DNA of 64,000 nt from CAXBNB01 sp040151475 (GTDB lineage: Bacteria > Bacteroidota > Bacteroidia > Cytophagales > Cyclobacteriaceae): NCBI RefSeq assembly GCF_040151475.1, contig NZ_JBDKWG010000130.1:62001-126000 (forward strand), written 5' to 3'. This document shows, one piece after another, positions 18,048 to 26,292 of this stretch. The notes beneath the pieces were generated by a model. That model did not search any database. It had not been told where the DNA came from and was given only the letters and a program-made list of their open reading frames with translations. Each line of letters opens with the position of its first letter. The first letter of the stretch is position 1. A program made the position numbers and the translations under genes.

Positions 18048-18455
18048 TTATTTTTTTCTATATTCAGAATAAGGCAAAGTATCAGATACATCTATGGTGC
18101 CTGCTTCCCAACCTGTGGCCGGAGATAATACTGCTAAAAACTCAAGTTCATCCTCTCCTGCATTAAAGGTAGCATGAACTATTGCAGGATCAATATAGAC
18201 AGAATCTCCCGGCTTCAGTATTTGTTTTTCGTTTTCTATCCATTGTTCTGCTGTGCCTTTTAGTACATAAAGTATTTCATTCATTTCCGGATGGTGATGA
18301 AAATCATGCCCTCCTCCTACAGGCACAGTTACCTTCACCATGTAAGTACCAGCTTGTTTGCTAATCTCAGCATTGTAGTGCCAGTGATGGTTTCTTCCCA
18401 ATACCATTTCCTGCACACATTCTTCTTCCTTTGTGAATTTCCAATACTTACCCAT
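18048..18455 (-). CDS. Small cupin domain protein
   Basis: 135 residues forming one conserved beta-barrel cupin. The metal-binding motifs are GGGHDFHHHPEMNEI (motif 1, with three His and Glu) and PAIVHATFNAG (motif 2). Cytoplasmic. Small cupins of this type are sugar isomerases, dioxygenases or ligand sensors. It lies 4 nt behind the PEP-hydrolase-like gene and ends a UPF0261/PEP-hydrolase/cupin transcript, so it probably acts on the same metabolite. Specific reaction unknown. Confidence 0.88.
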   Translation of the reverse strand: MGKYWKFTKEEECVQEMVLGRNHHWHYNAEISKQAGTYMVKVTVPVGGGHDFHHHPEMNEILYVLKGTAEQWIENEKQILKPGDSVYIDPAIVHATFNAGEDELEFLAVLSPATGWEAGTIDVSDTLPYSEYRKK

Positions 18456-18459
18456 AAGC

Positions 18460-19323
18460 TTACTTGTTATAGGTCAATGCCTTGAATCTTCTGGTCAAAT
18501 CGGTCAGCGATTGCTCCACTCCCATTCTTTCCAAAGACGAAGCGCCTACAAAACCGTGAACATCCGTTTTGTCCATTACTATTCGTACATCTTCAGGAGT
18601 ATTGATGGGGCCACCATGAGCCAAGAAGAAAGTATCAGGATTAGATTTTTTTACCGCATCAATGATCACCTGAGTTCGCTCAAGAGCGTCATCCATAGAA
18701 CAAGTAGCTCCTTCCACACCGATAGAACCTCCAACAGTAGTTCCCACGTGAGCTATTATTGCATCTGCTCCTACATCCGCCATTTGCACTGCTTCTTCTG
18801 GTTTTGCTACATAGACCACTGAAAACATGTCCATCTTGGTAGCCAAGCGTACCATTTCTACTTCCTTTTGGAAACTCATTCCTGTTTCCTCCAATACATT
18901 TCTAAAATGTCCGTCAATAATAGAATGTGTAGGAAAATTGTTTACTCCTGAAAATCCCATATCCTTTACTTTCAGCAACCAATGCCACATCCTTCTGCGT
19001 GGATCTGTGCCATGCACACCACAGATCACAGGAATTTCTTCTACCACCGGCAGTACTTCATATTCACCGATTTCCATAGCTACGGCATTGGCATCTCCAT
19101 AAGCCATCATACCTGCCGTGGAACCATGACCAGCCATTCTGAATCGACCTGAATTGTACACAATGATCAGGTCAGCTCCTCCCTTTTCGATAAACTTAGC
19201 ACTGATTCCTGTACCAGCACCTGCAGCTATTATTGCTTCCTTTTTATCTACAGTAATTTGTAAACGATCTCTAACTTCTTGTTTTGTGTAGGGATTTCCT
19301 TTCCCCGTCCATGGATTTGGCAT
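18460..19323 (-). CDS. Phosphoenolpyruvate hydrolase-like TIM-barrel protein (PF09370 type)
   Basis: 287 residues, a TIM barrel of the family once called TIM-barrel signal transduction protein. Typical stretches are AAGAGTGISAKFIEKGGAD, YNSGRFRMAG, VCGVHGTDP and AHVGTTVGGSIG, with FLAHGGPINTPEDV near the end. Members resemble PEP mutase/isocitrate lyase-like or aldolase-type enzymes; the exact reaction is not established for most. The upstream neighbour is a UPF0261 gene; in the plant protein Tm-1 these two domains are fused into one chain, so the two bacterial products probably form a functional unit. Confidence 0.88.
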   Translation of the reverse strand: MPNPWTGKGNPYTKQEVRDRLQITVDKKEAIIAAGAGTGISAKFIEKGGADLIIVYNSGRFRMAGHGSTAGMMAYGDANAVAMEIGEYEVLPVVEEIPVICGVHGTDPRRRMWHWLLKVKDMGFSGVNNFPTHSIIDGHFRNVLEETGMSFQKEVEMVRLATKMDMFSVVYVAKPEEAVQMADVGADAIIAHVGTTVGGSIGVEGATCSMDDALERTQVIIDAVKKSNPDTFFLAHGGPINTPEDVRIVMDKTDVHGFVGASSLERMGVEQSLTDLTRRFKALTYNK

Positions 19324-19375
19324 TTTTAAAATATGTTTATTGGTTTCTTTTAATTTTATCCTTTTTCACTTAGCA

Positions 19376-20617
19376 TCATTTCTTAATCATCTGCAAAAGA
19401 ATTTCTACTGATTTTTCCGCAAAAACTTTGTCGTTAATATTGGCATCTATTTCCAGTATCCTGATGTCATCATTCGCATGTTTTTTTATTGACTGAAATA
19501 ATGCCTGGTCTGCTTCCTGATCATAAAATACTTCTGCCTCAGCACTCACTTGTGACAAGCCTCTTAGCGGTAGCAAGATACAAACCTCACTTGTTGATTT
19601 ATTCAATTTTTGCGCTATTCTTTCACCCAGTATCGTATTCTCTTCTACATTGGTACGCATAAGCGTAACATCTGGAGCCCAACTGTAAAGCAGTCGTGAT
19701 TTGTATTGTTCAGGTACAGAGTCAATCGTACCATAGTTGACCATATCCATACATCCGGGCACAACCACCTGTGGAATACCCATTTGGGAGGCAGCCGTCA
19801 ACCGATCAGTACCTGCACTGCATATTCCTCCACATAAATCATCTGCCAACTCAGTCGTAGTAATATCCAATACGGCATCAAAACAGCCTTCTCTGATCAG
19901 GGACTCCATCGTCCTGCCTCCTACACCAACGGAATGAAAGGTCAATACATCAAATCCCTCTTCTTTCAACAACGAAGAACATACATCAACGCATGGTGTG
20001 GTATTGCCAAATATACTGATGGCTATGCTACCTGAAGTCTCTGCCTGGTCAATTTGCCCGGAATGAATCATGCCATTGATAGCTCCTGCAGCCTGACTGA
20101 TTAACAACCTGCTGATACTGTTAAGCCCGGCTACATCAACAATTGATGGCATCAGTAAAATATCTTTACTGCCTATTTTCTCTGATAAATCTTTGGCAGC
20201 CAATGTACTCAGACAAAGTTTGGGAATACCCAATGGAACAGACTGCATGGCAGAAAGTATGATATAAGTACCTCCTCCTCCTCCCATACCTATCACACCA
20301 CATACTTTATCTTGTGAGACAAGGTCAGCAATAACCTTAGAAGCACCCAGTCCCATTTTTTCAATGGCAAAGCCTCTGTGATTTTTTTCACGCAAATCAG
20401 ATAAGTCAACATTAGCTGCATGCGCTACTTCTCCGGCTTCAATATCAATGCTGAATTGGTCTGTTGTACCGAATATTCCTGTGTTAATTGAAATGACAGT
20501 AAGCCCAAGCTTTAACAGGCATTTATGGAGGTATGCGAAATCTTCACTCTTGGTATCAAAGCAGCCAATCATAATTATTGACTTCTGTCCATCAGAAGAT
20601 TTTTCAGGCATAAGCAT
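19376..20617 (-). CDS. Tm-1-like ATP-binding protein (UPF0261 family)
   Basis: 413 residues matching the UPF0261 family across its length: MIGCFDTKSEDFAYLH at the front, GVIGMGGGGGTYIILSAM (Gly-rich, nucleotide-binding-type loop), MPSIVDVAGLNSISRLL and FGNTTPCVDVCSSLL. It is the N-terminal domain of plant Tm-1, which binds ATP and blocks tobamovirus replication; the bacterial role is metabolic but not defined. First gene of the three-gene set with the PEP-hydrolase-like and cupin genes. The hairpin at 20736-20776 separates it from the DUF1080 gene. Confidence 0.9.
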   Translation of the reverse strand: MLMPEKSSDGQKSIIMIGCFDTKSEDFAYLHKCLLKLGLTVISINTGIFGTTDQFSIDIEAGEVAHAANVDLSDLREKNHRGFAIEKMGLGASKVIADLVSQDKVCGVIGMGGGGGTYIILSAMQSVPLGIPKLCLSTLAAKDLSEKIGSKDILLMPSIVDVAGLNSISRLLISQAAGAINGMIHSGQIDQAETSGSIAISIFGNTTPCVDVCSSLLKEEGFDVLTFHSVGVGGRTMESLIREGCFDAVLDITTTELADDLCGGICSAGTDRLTAASQMGIPQVVVPGCMDMVNYGTIDSVPEQYKSRLLYSWAPDVTLMRTNVEENTILGERIAQKLNKSTSEVCILLPLRGLSQVSAEAEVFYDQEADQALFQSIKKHANDDIRILEIDANINDKVFAEKSVEILLQMIKK

Positions 20618-20735
20618 TCCGCAAATTAGTAAAAGATCAATTTAATTTTTCACCTTTTATAAGTCAAATTTTGACTAAATTTTATCTTAAGAAGGATAAT
20701 TGGGGCATTTCTGTGACAAATTGTACTTAATAAGC

Positions 20736-20776
20736 AAGAAGGCTCACTCCAATTTTCATCAAAGAGTAGCCTTCTT
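20736..20776 (-). terminator. Hairpin between DUF1080 and UPF0261 genes
   Basis: Nine-bp stem AAGAAGGCT (20736-20744) / AGCCTTCTT (20768-20776) with a 23-nt loop, located 18 nt after the DUF1080 stop codon on the minus strand. The U tract is poor (TGCTTATT), so termination is likely but not certain. Confidence 0.55.
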
Positions 20777-20793
20777 TCTTGCAAAAGTAATTC

Positions 20794-21495
20794 TTATTTA
20801 ACGATAGGCCTGAGAACAATGTCCTTATAAAACACTTTCATGTTTGGGCCTTTATGTACTTGTAAGGCAAAAATACCGGAAGATGCACGTTTACCTACTT
20901 CTTTGTCAACTACATCAATGGTATTGTTGTCATTGATAAAATGCTGCAAATGCTCACCATTGGCTACAATACGGTAGGAATTCCACTGTTCCATATTAAT
21001 CTTTGCCTGTATTGCTTCGCTTGTACTGAATTGCTCCACTGTCTTCTCTCCGTCTGCTCCTATCATTACTTTTTCTCCCCTTTGGGCTAAAATACCACGT
21101 CCCTTTTCTTCATATAAAATACCAGAATAGTTGGTCCCGGCTTCCATATCTCCCTGATACCCGCCAACAACGAATTCACTCTCATCAAGCACTTTTGCAC
21201 GGTATTGCACTCCACTGTTTCCACCAATTATTTTATATTGAAAAGTAAGTTCAAAATCCGAAAATGGCTTTTCATAGATTAAAAAGGTATTATGATCTAT
21301 TTGATTTTCATCGGTTGTCCGTCCTACAATTGCCCCATCTTCTACCGACCAAATTCTGGAATCCCCTCTCCAACCATCGAGATTTTTTCCATTGAAAAGA
21401 GAAATAGATTCTCCCTGATCGCCTGAAGTATTCTTTGCAGCAGGTTGACATGCAACCATTACAACAAGAGATAGATATATTAGTTTTTTATACAT
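20794..21495 (-). CDS. DUF1080 / 3-keto-disaccharide hydrolase lipoprotein
   Basis: 233 residues with lipobox VVMVAC, hence envelope-anchored. One concanavalin-like PF06439 domain: ISLFNGKNLDGWRGDSRIW at the front, then IVGRTTDENQID, FSDFELTFQYKI, GGNSGVQYRAKV and the C-terminal GIFALQVHKGPNMKVFYKDI. The family has been renamed 3-keto-disaccharide hydrolase for members that split glycosides already oxidised at C3. That fits a neighbourhood full of sugar oxidoreductases and TIM-barrel isomerases. Flanked upstream by repeat element B. Length is normal for a single-domain member. Confidence 0.9.
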   Translation of the reverse strand: MYKKLIYLSLVVMVACQPAAKNTSGDQGESISLFNGKNLDGWRGDSRIWSVEDGAIVGRTTDENQIDHNTFLIYEKPFSDFELTFQYKIIGGNSGVQYRAKVLDESEFVVGGYQGDMEAGTNYSGILYEEKGRGILAQRGEKVMIGADGEKTVEQFSTSEAIQAKINMEQWNSYRIVANGEHLQHFINDNNTIDVVDKEVGKRASSGIFALQVHKGPNMKVFYKDIVLRPIVK

Positions 21496-21519
21496 AAGAG
21501 TTTTTTTATTTTTAGTAAA

Positions 21520-21614
21520 AAGAGGTTGTCTAAAAAGGGTTAAAGAGTTACCGGATTCCTGACTGCCGATTAGGTAGGCATTCTGGAATCACCTGCCTTA
21601 TGAGACTACCTCTT
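21520..21614. repeat. MITE-like intergenic element B
   Basis: 95 nt bounded by inverted ends AAGAGGTTGTCT and TGAGACTACCTCTT (one mismatch over 12). It shares with element A the left-end pattern (T-rich, AAAAGG-TTAAA-AGTT-CCGGATT) and a GATTCC...GGAATC core. It lies between the start of the DUF1080 gene and the end of a dehydrogenase gene. Confidence 0.6.
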
Positions 21615-21626
21615 TCTTAATTTCTT

Positions 21627-24251
21627 TTACTTTTTATAAACTTTACTGTTTTTATCACCTCCGGATATCAGGAAGGCTACCAAATCACTCAACTCCTGCT
21701 CGTTGAGTCTGTTAATCAAAGCAGGTGGCATAGGAGAATGAGCAGATTCTTCTTGTTTTTCCAGATCTTTCTTTCTGAATTTGGTAGTCAAATCAGGAGA
21801 GAATGGGTTGACACTGACTTCCATCTCATTTTCGGTCTCATTGATCAACCTTCCGGTTACGACTCTATCCCCTTTTAGGAAATATTGTGTGTTTCTATAG
21901 CGATCTGAGATGGTAGCCGATGGATCAACTATGGCTTCCGCTATATCACTGACAGAAAACCTTGTACCTATTTGGGTCAACTCAGGGCCTGCATTTCCAC
22001 CATTTCCATTCACACTATGGCAAGAGGCGCAAAGAGAAGCTTTAAACATGTTCTCTCCATTTTCAAAGTTTACTTTTACCTGATTCTTGTTGTATGCTGC
22101 TACAAATGACTTCACGGTCCAGTTTTGTCCCGGGCCTTTTGGCTGGGTAATGTTAGACATATAGCTTCCACTATTCTCTAATGCTTCTCCAGCCAAAGCT
22201 TCAAAATATTGCCTATCCGGTTCAGGCACATTAGCCAAAGCTATCCCTTGTATTGCTTTAATAAATTGCGAATACATTCTACCCCCAGATTTTTTCAAAG
22301 CCCTGTTATACCATTTGAAATAACGTTCTCTTAGTTCATTTGTCCAACCATCGTTGATAAAGCTAAGGCTCTTTGCATATCCAATGTTTTGTTGGTTAGG
22401 CATGTTCTTCAACATGTTTTCTACGTCTTTTCCATACTGCTCACTTCTTTTGGAAATGTCTCCTGATAGGTAAATAGACTTCAAATTGGAAGTAATGGTA
22501 TCATTTTCCATTCTCTCAATAGTAGGAGCAATTATTTCCGACACCTGCAAAAAACTCAAAATTTTACATATCTCTCGGTTCATAATATCAGAACTGGACA
22601 AGTAAGAAGGTAAAAATGTATCTTTAAGTCGTTTCTTAAATGTATCTGAAAGTTCCTCTTCCATTCTGATCACGAGCAAATCTACAGCCCTGATAAAATC
22701 AATTTTCTGAGATTCAACCAAACTGGTCCAACTGATATCCAACAAAGTATTTAATGCTTTTTTTCTATCCGAATCATCTCCATGCCGGGCAATGGAGATA
22801 GCAAGGTTAATACTTTTCAAAGGTGATTTACTCTCAGATATTTTATCTTTCCAAAGGCTGTAGTCCTGATTTTCCAAAGCTACCCTGGCTGAAAAGCGAA
22901 TAAAACGATCTTCATTATCCAAATAACTTATCAGATAATCAATTTTATCTGAAGCCTTTTTAGTTTGAAATACTTCAATTTCTCTTCTTAAATTTCTTTC
23001 TTTTTTACCAGCTTCATTTGGTTCAAATTTAACAGGTTCTGTAGATCGCTCTCCCGTATAAGTAACTTTATATAATGAAGACTCTAATCTCCTACCACCA
23101 GTCAAAAAGTATAATGCTCCATCATCACCTGCTATTCCATTAGTCAATGGTAATGGAACTCCTGATATGAACTCAGTTACTTCTGTTGAATAACTACTTC
23201 CCTTAGGTGTAAGGCTAGCATAATACATGGTACCATAACTCCAATCGAAAACAAAAAGACCTTTCTGGTAGTAAGATGGGAATTTCAATCCCCGTGCTTC
23301 CAACAGTCCTGTTGGTGATCCTTGTCCCAGATTAGCAATTCCTGGAAGGTTATCAGGGTACTCAGCAGAGAATTTACCTGTTCCGGTTCTCCACCCAAAA
23401 TCCGCACCATCAGTAAAATGACACAACCTGATCGGCCTGTACCAGGGCATTCCCATATCATATTCCATATCGGAATCGAAACCAAACAACTCACCATCCT
23501 GATTAAATGCTATGTCATAAGTATTTCTTAAACCTACAGTAGTCAGAGTCCATTCTTTTCCTTCAAAATCAGTTTTCACAACCCATCCTCCCGGAGCTTT
23601 TCTGTCATTGGCATGACCACTAGGATCTTTTATCACAGGTAGTATATTGTCTTCGCCCCAAACTTTAGGTACTACACTGTCCAAATCTTCCGGAATATCG
23701 GTGTGATTTCCTAATACCAGATACAAAGATTGACCATCAGGAGATAAAATAACATTATGTGGACCATGTTCACCCTCTCCATTAAAAGAACGTAACATCC
23801 TTACATTGTCAAATTCGTCATCTCCGTTGGAATCTGTGATTTTATAAAACCCACTTTTGATCATAAGGTCACGATTCTCATTGGAGTTAACCAAAGCATA
23901 TAAATCTCCTTTATGCCAAAGTAATCCTTGAGCCAGACCAATTTTCAAATCCAATTTTTCAACCGCAACTTTATCGTTTGTATTATTTATCCCCGGCAAA
24001 GTTACTCTGTAGATATTACCATACTGGTCAGATGTATATAGTCTTCCTTTATCATCTTTAGTGATACTCACCCAAGATCCCTGATCATGTTCATTTGGTT
24101 TGTACAATTCTTCAATGACAAACCCTTTTGGAACAGTAATATGGCCTACGGTAACACGTTCGCTTATGGGTTCTTCATTGGTCTTATCGGGTTGACAAGA
24201 AATGGAGAGTATTAATAAAGAAAAAATAAAAGGTAACCTGCAGTTTTTCAT
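21627..24251 (-). CDS. PVC-type dehydrogenase/cytochrome c lipoprotein, paralogue 1
   Basis: 874 residues, lipobox LSISC. Beta-propeller (~35-400) with PNEHDQGSWVSITKDD, DSNGDDEFDNV and EHGPHNVILSPDG, then a HEAT-like helical part (~410-690), then a cytochrome c domain with CASCH at 741-745, GNAGPELTQIG and the distal-Met segment SPMPP (Met841). It resembles the 879-residue protein at 26293 over its whole length and is more distant from the 966-residue protein at 3318. Likely an envelope sugar or alcohol dehydrogenase that passes electrons to its own haem. The 302-nt upstream spacer implies a separate promoter. Confidence 0.88.
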   Translation of the reverse strand: MKNCRLPFIFSLLILSISCQPDKTNEEPISERVTVGHITVPKGFVIEELYKPNEHDQGSWVSITKDDKGRLYTSDQYGNIYRVTLPGINNTNDKVAVEKLDLKIGLAQGLLWHKGDLYALVNSNENRDLMIKSGFYKITDSNGDDEFDNVRMLRSFNGEGEHGPHNVILSPDGQSLYLVLGNHTDIPEDLDSVVPKVWGEDNILPVIKDPSGHANDRKAPGGWVVKTDFEGKEWTLTTVGLRNTYDIAFNQDGELFGFDSDMEYDMGMPWYRPIRLCHFTDGADFGWRTGTGKFSAEYPDNLPGIANLGQGSPTGLLEARGLKFPSYYQKGLFVFDWSYGTMYYASLTPKGSSYSTEVTEFISGVPLPLTNGIAGDDGALYFLTGGRRLESSLYKVTYTGERSTEPVKFEPNEAGKKERNLRREIEVFQTKKASDKIDYLISYLDNEDRFIRFSARVALENQDYSLWKDKISESKSPLKSINLAISIARHGDDSDRKKALNTLLDISWTSLVESQKIDFIRAVDLLVIRMEEELSDTFKKRLKDTFLPSYLSSSDIMNREICKILSFLQVSEIIAPTIERMENDTITSNLKSIYLSGDISKRSEQYGKDVENMLKNMPNQQNIGYAKSLSFINDGWTNELRERYFKWYNRALKKSGGRMYSQFIKAIQGIALANVPEPDRQYFEALAGEALENSGSYMSNITQPKGPGQNWTVKSFVAAYNKNQVKVNFENGENMFKASLCASCHSVNGNGGNAGPELTQIGTRFSVSDIAEAIVDPSATISDRYRNTQYFLKGDRVVTGRLINETENEMEVSVNPFSPDLTTKFRKKDLEKQEESAHSPMPPALINRLNEQELSDLVAFLISGGDKNSKVYKK

Positions 24252-24553
24252 ATTGTGATTGATTTAGTAAAGTTTGGTAGTAATATCTTCAATGGTTTAA
24301 AGTATCGTGCGAAAATATCTTGTAATTTGACTCATGATTTTGAAACAAACATGAAACCTTAACTATCTTGAACAAAGACCGGATTTCAATATTATTTTCA
24401 GGGAAGCAATGTAATAGATTATACCCAATATGAATCATTTCCAACAAAACTAAAATGCAAACAGCCTCATTATCTCCTGTATTTTGCTAAATAATGATAC
24501 TTTTTTATCCCAAAATAAAGAAAATGGAAAGAAAGTACAAGAAATACAACCAA
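24252..24553. other. Intergenic spacer, 302 nt, promoter region of paralogue 1
   Basis: AT-rich. Minus-strand sequence contains TATTTTCG, one base from the TAnnTTTG consensus, near 24310-24325, but no well-spaced TTG element was found. No repeat or coding remnant recognised. Confidence 0.4.
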
Positions 24554-26275
24554 TCAACTGAGTTCAATAGTATGATTAAAGGGGGTATAACCTGTCACGT
24601 AAAGACTACTCCCACCCTGTTTAGGCAACATGCCTCTCATTTCTGCCCATTTGTGAGCCACTATACCACCACCAAAATTGATTATATCTTTTCCTACCTG
24701 GTATTGGCCATTGCCTTTTTCCAGAAAAAAAACATCTTTTGTATTTTTGTCCTTTACTACTCCATCAAACTCCCCTCCAGGTCTGAAGCTCATTTCCCAG
24801 GTTACAGGTACATTTGGGCAACCCGTAATTTCAGATTCAATAGAAACCTTACCATCAGATTCCTTAATGGTAACCACTGTAGTCATTGTCTGTGCCTCAC
24901 TCAACTCACGATCATCACGAGACAATTCTTTCCACGCATTTGCACCACTATGCTTATCAACAGGCACTGGCTGATAATACCCTTTAGTCAAGGTTCTTTT
25001 AAGAATAATTACCTTTCCATCAAATTCAACTTCTTCTGCAACGAATTGTCCTTTTCCAAAAAATGCAGCCCCTAATCTCATTGACTGCATGACAGCATTC
25101 CCTTTTCTATAGGAGAAAAATGTGGGATTCTGTTCTATCACAGAAATATCAGTACTTCCTCTTCTAATCCTGAATACACCTGAATGCTCAAAGTACTTGA
25201 AATAGTTATCAGGAACTTTACTTGGTTCAATAAGCTTATTTTCAAAAATAGAATCCTCCAGTAATGTCAGAATAAAGTTTGTGATTTTTTCCGGCATTTG
25301 TTCTTCGATCAAAGCACAAACTGCAGCAAATTCCGGGTTTTTATCCTTTATGGCAAAATACCTGTAGGCATAATAATACTTATTAACAAAGCCTACATAC
25401 GCACTGTCCTGTCGGTGAGAAGCATCTGTAAGTACTTCTCCATCTGGCTGAATGTAGTAGAGGGTCATTGCCAGATTAGTTCTAGCCACATCCAACAAAT
25501 CACTACGGTCGAGCAATCTGCCCATCGTTAAAAACATATTATCACAAACTGCACTATACACGCTTACACTTCTTTCGGTGTACTGCCCGTCGGCATCCAA
25601 ATCTATACCTTCCGAGAGCCATTGGTCTATTCTTTTCAAGTACTTTGGATCAGGAAAAAAACTATTCATTCTGGCTAATGCAGAGCTGACAACCCATCTA
25701 TGATTGGCTGTATGTATCCCGCCTGACACCAGACATTTCCCTGCATTAATAAGGAATTTTTCCAATTGTGAAACGAAGCATTTCAAACCAGGCTGCTTCA
25801 TTCTCCTGATACAGGCATATACCGGACTAAGATAATTAACTAAAAATGCGGTATCAGGAGTAGAATGAAAGTTGGTACTGTGAAGGTCAATAGTTCCATC
25901 ATCATACTGTACATTCACCAAACAAGTAATGGCTTTTTCAAGAGGTTGTTCTAAAGCAGAAGATTTATAATATTCTGAAAATTCGTAGGCATAGGCAGAA
26001 GCAAGGGTAACTATAAATCCATAAGTGCTATGAGCATTTACCAACTCAAAATTGTTCATCACACCACCATTCCATCTATCCCCGGGTTTATCTACCTGTT
26101 GTTTTAACAACCCATCTACTTTATCGTCATTTAGTACTGAAAGCTTTTTAAGTATCTCATCCCTGCCATTCATTTTTCCTTTAAAATTACCTGCCCAGGA
26201 TAGAGAAGGAAGTATGGAAATACCAGAAGCAACTACTGCTGTTTGCTGTAAAAATTTTCTTCTTTGATCGTTCAT
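24554..26275 (-). CDS. Tat-exported protein, possible alpha/alpha-toroid polysaccharide lyase-like
   Basis: 573 residues with a twin-arginine signal (QRRKFLQQTAV at residues 4-14, cleavage near SWAG). The first ~350 residues are helical with segments such as HSTYGFIVTLASAYAYEF, ANHRWVVSSALARMN and DADGQYTERSVSVYSAV, recalling the (alpha/alpha)6 toroid of heparinase II/III-like and related lyases. The last ~200 residues look like a beta-sandwich. I do not recognise a named family. It lies 17 nt downstream of paralogue 2 and between the two dehydrogenase paralogues, so it probably acts on the same glycan or uronate substrate. The lyase assignment is an inference from fold pattern only. Confidence 0.65.
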   Translation of the reverse strand: MNDQRRKFLQQTAVVASGISILPSLSWAGNFKGKMNGRDEILKKLSVLNDDKVDGLLKQQVDKPGDRWNGGVMNNFELVNAHSTYGFIVTLASAYAYEFSEYYKSSALEQPLEKAITCLVNVQYDDGTIDLHSTNFHSTPDTAFLVNYLSPVYACIRRMKQPGLKCFVSQLEKFLINAGKCLVSGGIHTANHRWVVSSALARMNSFFPDPKYLKRIDQWLSEGIDLDADGQYTERSVSVYSAVCDNMFLTMGRLLDRSDLLDVARTNLAMTLYYIQPDGEVLTDASHRQDSAYVGFVNKYYYAYRYFAIKDKNPEFAAVCALIEEQMPEKITNFILTLLEDSIFENKLIEPSKVPDNYFKYFEHSGVFRIRRGSTDISVIEQNPTFFSYRKGNAVMQSMRLGAAFFGKGQFVAEEVEFDGKVIILKRTLTKGYYQPVPVDKHSGANAWKELSRDDRELSEAQTMTTVVTIKESDGKVSIESEITGCPNVPVTWEMSFRPGGEFDGVVKDKNTKDVFFLEKGNGQYQVGKDIINFGGGIVAHKWAEMRGMLPKQGGSSLYVTGYTPFNHTIELS

Positions 26276-26292
26276 TGTGTTGATAGTAATTC

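Noticed and set aside
24494..25075. 193-codon plus-strand frame
   Set aside because: Overlaps the 3' end of the Tat-exported toroid-like gene in antisense; composition unlike real genes here.
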